Below, piece by piece: positions 1 through 5,180 of a stretch of 5,180 nt of DNA. The DNA comes from Deltaproteobacteria bacterium (GTDB lineage Bacteria > Desulfobacterota > Syntrophia > Syntrophales > UBA2210). The stretch's first letter is position 1, and each line of letters begins with the position of its first letter. The position numbers and the translations under genes were made by a program. Under the pieces are notes generated by a model, which was not told the origin of the DNA, did no database searches, and was given only the letters and a program-made list of their open reading frames with translations. The stretch is from positions 1 to 5,180 of the forward strand of contig DSBH01000307.1 in assembly GCA_011056825.1 (NCBI GenBank), read 5' to 3'.

Positions 1-474
1 CGTCGATCCCGTCAGCTGTGCGATTGAGCCTGCGAGCTTTTCCGAGGTGAGAGGACCGGAGGCAATCACGAGAGGAATGTCATCAGGAATGTCGGTAATC
101 TCAACGCGTTCGATAAGGCAAGTGTCGAGTGAACGAAGCCGATCTTCAACATACGCGGAAAACAGCTCCCGGTCCACGGCAAGGGCCTTGCCCGCAGGCA
201 CGCGGCATGCGGCAGCCGCTTCCATGATGAGCGAATTCATCATGGTCATCTCATGCTTCAGGATTCCAACGGCGCTGTCGGGGCTCTCGGAACGAAAAGA
301 ATTGCTGCAGACCAGCTCGGCCAGCCCGGGAGACCGGTGCGCCGGCGAATAAAGAGCCGGCTTCATTTCGAAAAGACGGACGGGCAACCCCCGGGTCGAC
401 ACCTGCCAGGCCGCCTCGCAGCCGGCCAGTCCCGCCCCGATAATGGTGACTGGTTTTACGGCCGGTCCGGGCAT
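1..474 (-). CDS. trmFO: Partial TrmFO, folate/FAD-dependent tRNA (uracil-5-)-methyltransferase, N-terminal 158 residues
   Basis: TrmFO methylates uridine 54 in the T-loop of tRNA in the cytoplasm, taking the carbon from 5,10-methylene-tetrahydrofolate and using FAD. Seen here: a dinucleotide-binding start VTIIGAGLAGCEAAWQ with Gly13, Gly15 and Gly18, Glu36 in the LFEMKP segment closing the second strand, a PAH motif at residues 44-46, ELVCSNSFR at 53-61, and PAGKALAVDRELF near 93-105. Cys56 lines up with the conserved N-terminal cysteine of the family (Cys53 in B. subtilis). The segment ends in IASGPLTSEKLAGSIAQLTG, also family-like. The ATG at 474 is chosen because it follows the topA stop by two bases and has GGAG nine bases upstream. 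The gene continues past the window edge; the family is roughly 430-450 residues, so about two thirds is missing. The older name gid (GidA-like) refers to the same family. GidA/MnmG is the main alternative, but the CSNSFR and AVDR motifs favour TrmFO. Confidence 0.95.
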   Translation of the reverse strand, partial: MPGPAVKPVTIIGAGLAGCEAAWQVSTRGLPVRLFEMKPALYSPAHRSPGLAELVCSNSFRSESPDSAVGILKHEMTMMNSLIMEAAAACRVPAGKALAVDRELFSAYVEDRLRSLDTCLIERVEITDIPDDIPLVIASGPLTSEKLAGSIAQLTGST

Positions 475-476
475 TC

Positions 477-2756
477 TCAGGTACTCCGTTCCCCGTCGGT
501 GCGGTAGCCGCACTCCTTGTTGGGACAAACCAGATAGGTACCCTTGGCGCGGCTGTGCTTTTCCAGAAGATAAGGTGAACCGCACAGGGGACATTTCTGC
601 GGTACGGGGCGGTCCCACGTCGCGAAGGTACACTTGGGATAGTTGGAACATCCGTAAAATGTACGACCGCGTCGTGTTCTCCGCTCGCAGAGAACCCCGT
701 CACAACCTTCGCGCGGGCATTGTACGCCTGTTTCGATGGGTTTCGTAAAAGTGCATTCAGGGTAACCCGAACATCCGAGAAATCTTCCGAACTTGCCTTC
801 CTTTATAACCATGGGCTTGCCGCAACGTTCGCAGAGAATGTCCGTGACTTCCGGTTCTTTCCGATCGACTTTGCCATCCTCGTCGCGGCTTATGTTCGCC
901 GTATTTTTACAGGCGGGATAATTTGAACAGGCGAGAAATTTGCCGTTTCTGCCCCACTTCACGACCATGGGACTGCCGCACTTATCACAGATCAGGTCCG
1001 TCGGTTCCTCTTCTTGTTTAATATTACGCATGGAAACGCGGGCCTTCTCAAGTTCGGCCGTGAATGATTCGTAAAATTCCCTGAGAGTTTCGATTCTTGA
1101 GAGGTTGCCTTCCTCGATCCGGTCAAGCTTGTCTTCCATAGCGGCCGTGAATCCCACGTCAAGAATGGCGGGGAAATTATTGACCAGGAGGTCGGTCACG
1201 ATAAGCCCCAGTTCCGTTGGCCGGAAGCGTCTGTCTTCGAGGGCCACGTAATCGCGCTCCTGAATGGTGCCGAGAATGGCGGCGTAAGTGCTGGGCCTGC
1301 CGATGCCGCGTTCCTCAAGTTCTTTTACGAGCGTGGCTTCACTGAATCGGGGAGGCGGCTGCGTGAAATTCCTGCGGGGGTCGATGCCCGAAAGCGAGAG
1401 AACATCGCCGGACGACAATGACGGCAACGGTGCTGAGGAAGCATCATCATCGGAAGCAGGGCCGTTGTCGTCCGCGGAGGTATCGACGGGACGGTCGGCA
1501 TAGGCAAGGGTAAATCCCGGAGACGTCATAACGGAACCCCGGGCCCTCAGAATAAAACGGTCCGCCGCAATATCGACCGTGGTTCGGTCGAAGAAGGCCG
1601 GCGTCATCTGGGAGGCGATGAACCGGTTCCATATAAGTCGGTACAGGCGGAATTCGTCTTTTTCCAGGTACTGTTCAATTGCCTCGGGAGGATAGGCTGT
1701 CGACGCGGGGCGGATGGCTTCGTGAGCGTCCTGGGCGCTTTTCGCTGTCTTGAACCGGCGGGCTTTCGCCGGAAGTAACTCCTTGCCGTATTTCTGTCGA
1801 ATATGCTGCCGGGCCTCGTCGAGTGCCTCGTCGGCGATTCGAACGGAATCAGTTCGCATATACGTGATAAGTCCCACGGGACCCTCGTCGCCCAACTCGA
1901 TTCCCTCGTAGAGGCGCTGGGCAGTCATCATCGTTTTCTTCGCCGAAAAACGGAACCGCTGTGCCGCTTCCTGCTGGAGCTTGCTGGTGGTAAAGGGAGG
2001 CGCCGGCTGGCGCTTTACCTCCTTCTTTTCCACTGTATCAACCAGGAAGGAAGACTGTTCAAGCGTCCGCACGATTTCCCGTGCTTCCTCCTCAGTGGAG
2101 ACGGTTTTTTTCCTACCGTCGATCTTGAAGAGCTTCGCCTCGAAGGGCGGAGGTTCGCCGCCTTCAAGCCGGGCAGTTATCGTCCAGTATTCTTCCGGCT
2201 TGAACTCGCCAATTTCACGCTCACGGTCGCAGATGATCCTCACCGCCACCGACTGGACACGACCCGCGCTGAGCCCCCTTCTGACTTTTTCCCAGAGTAC
2301 AGGGCTGATGCGGTATCCCACGAGACGGTCGAGAATGCGGCGAGTCTGCTGCGCTTCATACTTGTTCACGTCGAGGGAAAGCGGTTTTTCAATCGCGTCC
2401 AGTATGGTTTTTTTTGTGAGGTCACCGAAAAGGACCCGGAATATTTTTTTATTTTTTCCGCCTATTTCTTCCGCAATATGCCAGGCGATGGCCTCTCCTT
2501 CACGATCCGGGTCGGGGGCCAACAGAATGCGTTCGGCAGAAGCCGCGGCCTTTTTCAGTTCACCTATTGTTTTTTTCCTGTCCGATTTGACAATGTAGCT
2601 GGGCGTGAAATCCTGTTCAACATCGATACCCAGCTTGTTCTTGGGAAGGTCTTTTACGTGTCCGACGGACGCCCTGACATCGAAACCGGCGCCGAGATAT
2701 TTTTTTATTGTTTTTACCTTTGTGGGCGATTCCACGACTATGAGCGTCGAAGGCAT
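477..2756 (-). CDS. topA: DNA topoisomerase I (type IA) with four C-terminal zinc ribbons
   Basis: Relaxes negative supercoils through a transient 5'-phosphotyrosine link on one strand, Mg2+ dependent, acting on the chromosome behind RNA polymerase. The 759 residues are complete. The TOPRIM domain occupies about 3-115, with LIVVESPTK (Glu9) and the acidic DPDREGE motif (Asp82, Asp84, Glu86). The gate and cleavage domains run from about 130 to 570, with LSAGRVQSVAVR at 162-173, the catalytic Tyr299 and Arg301 in TYMRTDS, HEAIRP at 345-350, and GIGRPSTYA near 485. A short acidic, Ser/Asp-rich insert lies at about 425-445, a common variable spot in the family. Four Cys4 ribbons follow: Cys590/593/610/616, 642/645/662/668, 680/685/703/709 and 722/725/744/749. 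The protein ends in ERST about seven residues after the last ribbon. The ATG at 2756 is fixed by the near-N-terminal TOPRIM strand and by the upstream Shine-Dalgarno. The gene sits 7 bases after dprA and 2 bases before trmFO. It contains several A7-A8 runs at Lys-Lys codons. Confidence 0.98.
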   Translation of the reverse strand: MPSTLIVVESPTKVKTIKKYLGAGFDVRASVGHVKDLPKNKLGIDVEQDFTPSYIVKSDRKKTIGELKKAAASAERILLAPDPDREGEAIAWHIAEEIGGKNKKIFRVLFGDLTKKTILDAIEKPLSLDVNKYEAQQTRRILDRLVGYRISPVLWEKVRRGLSAGRVQSVAVRIICDREREIGEFKPEEYWTITARLEGGEPPPFEAKLFKIDGRKKTVSTEEEAREIVRTLEQSSFLVDTVEKKEVKRQPAPPFTTSKLQQEAAQRFRFSAKKTMMTAQRLYEGIELGDEGPVGLITYMRTDSVRIADEALDEARQHIRQKYGKELLPAKARRFKTAKSAQDAHEAIRPASTAYPPEAIEQYLEKDEFRLYRLIWNRFIASQMTPAFFDRTTVDIAADRFILRARGSVMTSPGFTLAYADRPVDTSADDNGPASDDDASSAPLPSLSSGDVLSLSGIDPRRNFTQPPPRFSEATLVKELEERGIGRPSTYAAILGTIQERDYVALEDRRFRPTELGLIVTDLLVNNFPAILDVGFTAAMEDKLDRIEEGNLSRIETLREFYESFTAELEKARVSMRNIKQEEEPTDLICDKCGSPMVVKWGRNGKFLACSNYPACKNTANISRDEDGKVDRKEPEVTDILCERCGKPMVIKEGKFGRFLGCSGYPECTFTKPIETGVQCPREGCDGVLCERRTRRGRTFYGCSNYPKCTFATWDRPVPQKCPLCGSPYLLEKHSRAKGTYLVCPNKECGYRTDGERST
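484..487 (-). promoter_or_regulatory. Ribosome binding site of trmFO inside the end of topA
   Basis: On the minus strand GGAG lies nine bases before the ATG at 474, within the last codons of topA (Glu-Arg-Ser-Thr). The topA stop TGA (479-477) and the trmFO ATG are separated only by GA. This supports the chosen start and translational coupling of the two genes. Confidence 0.65.
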
Positions 2757-2763
2757 GTATCCT

Positions 2764-3915
2764 CTACTCCTTGATTACGAAATATTTTCCCGGCATCTGC
2801 CTTACCATGCCCTTTAATTCAAGGGACAGGAGCATGCCGAGTATCCTGTTTATGTCAACGTCGCACCGGGCGATGAGATCGTCAAGATGAACGGGGCGGT
2901 CGCCGATGAGTCGCAACAGCTCCCGTTCGACGTCGCCCGGTTCTTCATCCGCTGATTTTCCTGTCTTACCATTTGCAGCCGTGCTTTCGGTTGTGTCGTA
3001 ATCCGGTCCGGAAGGGGCCTCCGAAGGACGTTCAACGTCTACCTGGGGTTCGATTTCGCAAAGAATATCTTCCACGTCCTGCACCAGCGTGGCGCCGTTT
3101 CTGATAAGCGTGTTTGTTCCACGGGATGTTTGGGTCTCGATTCCCCCCGGCAGTGCGAAAACACACCGTCCCTGTTCAAGGGCCAGATTCGCGGTTATAA
3201 GCGAACCGCTTTTTTCAGTCGCCTCGATGACAACCACGCCGTAGGACATGCCGCTGATTATCCTGTTCCGACGCGGGAAATGGTGGGCCAGCGGCTCCGA
3301 TCCAAATGGATACTCGCTTACGACGGCGCCCTGTTCGGCGATTTTTTCATACAGATCGCGGTTTTCCGGCGGATAAATCACGTCCAGGCCTGATCCCATG
3401 ACGGCCAGGGTTCGTCCCCGTGCGGCGAGAGCGCCCCGGTGAGCCGATGAATCAATGCCGCGCGCCATGCCGCTTACCACCGTGATTCCCCGGAGGACAA
3501 GTTCACGGGAAATCCGTTCGCAGGTATAGCGGCCCTGTGCCGTCGCCCGCCGCGAACCGACAAGGGCGACGCAGATATCATCCGGCTTCAGTTCCCCCCG
3601 GACATATAAAAGGGGAGGATAATCATAAATATGTCGCAACAGGGGAGGGTAGCTGTCCTCGCCAGCCGTTACCAGGGTGATGCCCAGCTTTGCGGCGCGT
3701 TCCAGTTCATCGTCCACGCGCACCCAGTCCCTGAATGTGGTTATGCGGCCGGCGATCGCCGCCGACACGCCTCTGACTGCCGCGAGTCCGGAGGGCGACG
3801 CGGACATGGCCTCGCTTGCCGAACCGAAAGCGTCCACCAGGCCGTTGACGGTTACGGGCCCAATATCGTCAATCAATGTGAGAGCAAGTAAATATTTCAG
3901 GTCTTCAACGTGCAT
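2764..3915 (-). CDS. dprA: DNA-processing protein DprA (Smf family)
   Basis: DprA binds incoming single-stranded DNA in the cytoplasm and loads RecA during natural transformation. It is also kept in many bacteria not known to be competent, where its role is less clear. The 383 residues are complete and of usual family length. A helix-hairpin-helix/SAM-like N-terminus covers about 10-60 (DDIGPVTVNGLVDAFG). The Rossmann-like DprA domain covers about 80-285, with ALVGSRRAT (117-125), SGMARGID (148-155), GSGLDVIYPPENR (174-186), HFPRRNRIISG (212-222), EATEKSGSLIT (231-241) and ALPGG (254-258). A polar, probably disordered linker at about 290-327 leads to a C-terminal winged-helix domain at about 328-380 (LDDLIARCDVD, LELKGMVRQMPGKYF). 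The ATG at 3915 matches the normal start just before the LKYLLAL helix; its Shine-Dalgarno is weak (GGGA, about six bases away). It is first in the dprA-topA-trmFO operon, about 30 bases downstream of a strong predicted promoter. Confidence 0.97.
   Translation of the reverse strand: MHVEDLKYLLALTLIDDIGPVTVNGLVDAFGSASEAMSASPSGLAAVRGVSAAIAGRITTFRDWVRVDDELERAAKLGITLVTAGEDSYPPLLRHIYDYPPLLYVRGELKPDDICVALVGSRRATAQGRYTCERISRELVLRGITVVSGMARGIDSSAHRGALAARGRTLAVMGSGLDVIYPPENRDLYEKIAEQGAVVSEYPFGSEPLAHHFPRRNRIISGMSYGVVVIEATEKSGSLITANLALEQGRCVFALPGGIETQTSRGTNTLIRNGATLVQDVEDILCEIEPQVDVERPSEAPSGPDYDTTESTAANGKTGKSADEEPGDVERELLRLIGDRPVHLDDLIARCDVDINRILGMLLSLELKGMVRQMPGKYFVIKE
2767..2772 (-). promoter_or_regulatory. 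Ribosome binding site of topA inside the end of dprA
   Basis: AAGGAG on the minus strand forms the last two codons of dprA (Lys-Glu), ten bases before the topA ATG at 2756. A second purine patch, AGAGG (2765-2761), overlaps the dprA stop TAG and is four bases from the ATG. Ribosomes finishing dprA therefore end on top of the topA initiation site, which favours translational coupling. Confidence 0.75.
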
Positions 3916-3953
3916 TCCACGTCCCGTGAAAGTCCGGACAAAATTTCCGTGGA
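3916..3953. repeat. Nested inverted repeat between the dprA promoter and start codon
   Basis: TCCACG (3916-3921) and CGTGGA (3948-3953) are perfect inverted arms. Between them lies the 8-base palindrome GTCCGGAC (3932-3939). The left arm is directly next to the dprA ATG. The right arm touches the -10 box and the predicted start point. Because the right arm probably precedes the transcription start, a complete RNA hairpin is unlikely, and a DNA operator is the better reading if it is functional. The arms are short, so chance is possible. Confidence 0.3.
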
Positions 3954-3982
3954 CTATATATGGGAGTCTGAAACGGTGTCAA
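3953..3982 (-). promoter_or_regulatory. Predicted sigma70-type promoter of the dprA-topA-trmFO operon
   Basis: On the minus strand a perfect TTGACA -35 box (3982-3977) is followed after 16 bases by TATATA (3960-3955) or, in an overlapping register, after 18 bases by TATAGT (3958-3953, five of six matches to TATAAT). Transcription would start near 3946-3948, giving a leader of about 30 bases before the dprA ATG. It is the only promoter-like site seen ahead of the three minus-strand genes and is correctly placed. Supported by consensus match only. Confidence 0.65.
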
Positions 3983-4015
3983 GGCTTTTGTCCTTTCTCG
4001 ATGTCGAAGGGTCCG

Positions 4016-4026
4016 GCTTGACAAGC
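4016..4026. repeat. Palindrome GCTTG-A-CAAGC over the rightward -35 box
   Basis: An 11-base perfect palindrome with one central base covers the whole TTGACA of the rightward promoter. A protein bound here would block that -35 box, so it is a candidate operator. It is short and includes the -35 consensus itself, so it may be coincidence. Confidence 0.25.
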
Positions 4027-4046
4027 TTACGGCCCTGTACTAGTGT
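4018..4046 (+). promoter_or_regulatory. Predicted sigma70-type promoter of the rightward exported-protein gene
   Basis: A perfect TTGACA (4018-4023) is followed, after an ideal 17-base spacer, by TAGTGT (4041-4046), which keeps the T, A and final T of the -10 consensus but matches only three of six positions. Transcription would start near 4053, about 60 bases before the ATG at 4115. Its -35 box is 35 bases from the -35 box of the leftward promoter, so the two promoters are back to back without overlapping. The weak -10 suggests lower or activator-dependent expression, which is inference. Confidence 0.45.
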
Positions 4047-4055
4047 GAATTCGAA

Positions 4056-4069
4056 ATTCCGGTGGGAAT
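4056..4069 (+). other. Small possible hairpin in the 5' leader of the rightward gene
   Basis: ATTCC (4056-4060) and GGAAT (4065-4069) can pair around a GGTG loop in the predicted leader RNA. A competing pairing of GGG (4064-4066) with CCC (4071-4073) is also possible. There is no following T-tract, so it is not a terminator, and no known riboswitch or leader motif is recognisable. Weak evidence. Confidence 0.2.
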
Positions 4070-4114
4070 ACCCCGGAGTCCATTCTCAAGATTCCAAAAT
4101 CACGGGTGCGTGTA

Positions 4115-5180
4115 ATGCTGAAAACCTGGTTGTTTCATCTGTTCGCGGTCCTTACCGCGATGTTCCTCTGCACGTGTCCGGCCACGGCACTCGAAGAAGC
4201 AGAACATCGGATGGATCCTGCGTTCCTGGCAACGCCGGGCATCATAGACTTTGGAACACTGAAAAAGCCCGGGGCCGCCGAACGGTCGCTTTATTTCTAT
4301 CATCGCGACGGCGCGGCGGGACAATCATGGTCTCTTCAATCATCAAAACCCTGGGTCGTGCCGGACAGGGCATTCGGCGTCTTCGCGTCAAAAAAACCGC
4401 AGCGCGTTCGCCTATCCATCGATTCACGCCGGCTCGAAACCGGCTATCACGGGGCGGATGTAACCATATCCGGCGCCGGCGAAACTCTTCAAGTCCCACT
4501 TATCGTCTATGTTGAAGACGGCCCCCGGCACGGACCGCGGGGGTCGCTTCAAGCGTTGAAAATCGAACCGTCATATCCCGATCCTCTTGCAGTCGGCTCA
4601 GACCGCGTTTTCCGGGCGAAGGGCCTTTACACGAGTGGCGACCGCAAGGATATAACCGAACAGGTGCAGTGGCATTGCGATAACCGCCGGACGGCGGAAT
4701 TTGTTTCCCCTGGCGTACTGCGGGGAAAGTCCGAGGGGTACGCTGGAGTCATAGCATCTGCAGAGGGCATGGAAAGTGACCGGGTCCCGATTTTCGTGGA
4801 TGATGACGCCGGAGGACCCGTCATTACCCTTTCAGGCCCCGGGGATCTTCCCGAACGCCTTGAAGTTAACACACGGAAAGAATTTGAAATAGACATAAAA
4901 AACAGCGGCGCCGGTTTGTTGTCATGGCAACTGGAAGCGACGGAACCGTGGATTAAAATTAAAAGAGGTCAACGCGAAACCGGTCACACCAAGGCGGGGA
5001 AACGGGACCGGGTAACCGTCCTGCTTGACACACACGGACTCAACGACGGTAATTATCGTGCAAGTCTCGTTGTACGGTCCAACGGCGGCGACGACGTCAT
5101 CTCTTTTTCCGTGAAAGTGGCCACGATTGAATCGGTCCTGGTGACGCCGCGAAAGCTCTCCCTGCCGGAAGGAGAAAGGA
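4115..5180 (+). CDS. Exported protein with alternating BACON-like and Big2-like Ig-fold domains, 3' end outside window
   Basis: I do not recognise a named gene. The 355 visible codons are open to the window edge with no stop. Residues 1-25 form a Sec signal peptide: Lys3, hydrophobic core about 5-19, and an ATA cleavage site at 23-25. A lipoprotein reading at Cys21 is possible but its lipobox is poor. Residues 42-133 look like a BACON-like beta-sandwich (DFG at 45-47, WSLQSSKPW at 72-80, Asp103, GYHG at 110-113). Residues about 146-228 look like a Big2 Ig-like domain (FRAKGLYTSGDRKDIT, then VQW at 184-186). Residues about 245-336 repeat the BACON-like pattern (SWQLEATEPW at 270-279, Asp305, DGNY at 311-314). 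From 338 a second Big2-like unit seems to begin (SVLVTPRKLSLPEGE). Such domains usually mediate binding or act as spacers in surface proteins; the partner is unknown. The ATG at 4115 is chosen for the signal peptide. An in-frame GTG at 4106 is an alternative, and neither has a clear Shine-Dalgarno. Confidence 0.85.
   Translation, partial: MLKTWLFHLFAVLTAMFLCTCPATALEEAEHRMDPAFLATPGIIDFGTLKKPGAAERSLYFYHRDGAAGQSWSLQSSKPWVVPDRAFGVFASKKPQRVRLSIDSRRLETGYHGADVTISGAGETLQVPLIVYVEDGPRHGPRGSLQALKIEPSYPDPLAVGSDRVFRAKGLYTSGDRKDITEQVQWHCDNRRTAEFVSPGVLRGKSEGYAGVIASAEGMESDRVPIFVDDDAGGPVITLSGPGDLPERLEVNTRKEFEIDIKNSGAGLLSWQLEATEPWIKIKRGQRETGHTKAGKRDRVTVLLDTHGLNDGNYRASLVVRSNGGDDVISFSVKVATIESVLVTPRKLSLPEGER

Noticed and set aside
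425..500. A possible terminator or promoter between topA and trmFO
   Set aside because: The genes are two bases apart and no hairpin with a T-tract or convincing -35/-10 pair was seen.
251..703. A 150-codon minus-strand open frame spanning the topA/trmFO junction
   Set aside because: It is out of frame with both topA and trmFO, whose conserved motifs cover this region. It is a shadow frame.
1440..1485. The acidic Ser/Asp-rich insert in TopA (about residues 425-440) as a novel domain
   Set aside because: Short variable acidic inserts at this place are common among bacterial TopA proteins, and the conserved motifs on both sides are intact.
2400..2460. T-rich tracts on the plus strand resembling terminator tails
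   Set aside because: They lie inside topA and encode Lys-rich segments on the minus strand. No GC-rich hairpin precedes them in the plus direction.
1981..2598. A 205-codon plus-strand open frame antisense to topA
   Set aside because: Low-complexity Ser/Arg/Phe composition typical of an antisense shadow, with no supporting signals.
1803..2774. A 323-codon open frame on the plus strand opposite the topA 5' region
   Set aside because: It lies entirely antisense to well-supported topA, its composition is that of a reversed gene (Phe/Arg/Leu rich, no domain motif), and no promoter or ribosome binding site was seen.
3910..4515. A 201-codon plus-strand open frame across the intergenic region
   Set aside because: It overlaps the dprA start and runs in a different frame from the signal-peptide/Ig-domain gene. 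Its sequence is Arg/Ser rich and shows no domain pattern.
1..5180. CRISPR array, tRNA or rRNA gene, insertion sequence, toxin-antitoxin or phage-defence cassette
   Set aside because: No regularly spaced repeats, no cloverleaf or rRNA-like sequence, no transposase motifs or flanking terminal repeats. All coding capacity is explained by the four genes called.

Overview
The window is bacterial chromosomal DNA with a moderately high GC content and dense coding. Three housekeeping genes lie head to tail on the minus strand in the order dprA, topA, trmFO, which is a widely conserved bacterial gene order. TrmFO is the folate/FAD-dependent tRNA methyltransferase found in Firmicutes, Deltaproteobacteria (Desulfobacterota), Cyanobacteria and some other phyla. 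It is absent from enterobacteria, which use the SAM enzyme TrmA. The gene order, the GC-rich codon use and an exported Ig-like protein next door would suit a Desulfobacterota-like Gram-negative. That placement is inference and cannot be fixed from this window.

Layout: positions 1-474 (minus) hold the N-terminal 158 codons of trmFO, cut by the window edge. Positions 477-2756 (minus) hold a complete topA for DNA topoisomerase I with four C-terminal zinc ribbons. Positions 2764-3915 (minus) hold a complete dprA. Gaps inside this cluster are 2 and 7 bases, and each downstream ribosome binding site lies inside the 3' end of the gene before it, so the three genes almost certainly form one translationally coupled operon. 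Positions 3916-4114 are a divergent intergenic region of 199 bases. A strong sigma70-type promoter there points left into dprA (TTGACA, then overlapping TATATA/TATAGT). A second promoter points right (TTGACA, 17-base spacer, weaker TAGTGT). Short palindromes sit on or beside both.

Positions 4115-5180 (plus) begin a long gene that runs off the window. It encodes a signal peptide followed by alternating BACON-like and Big2-like beta-sandwich domains, so it is an exported, probably envelope or extracellular, multidomain protein of unknown function.

The operon serves genome and tRNA upkeep: DprA handles single-stranded DNA and RecA loading, TopA relaxes negative supercoils, and TrmFO makes m5U54 in tRNA. 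The divergent exported protein has no evident functional link to them. I found no mobile element, CRISPR array, RNA gene, toxin-antitoxin or defence cassette. The least described item is the exported Ig-like protein.
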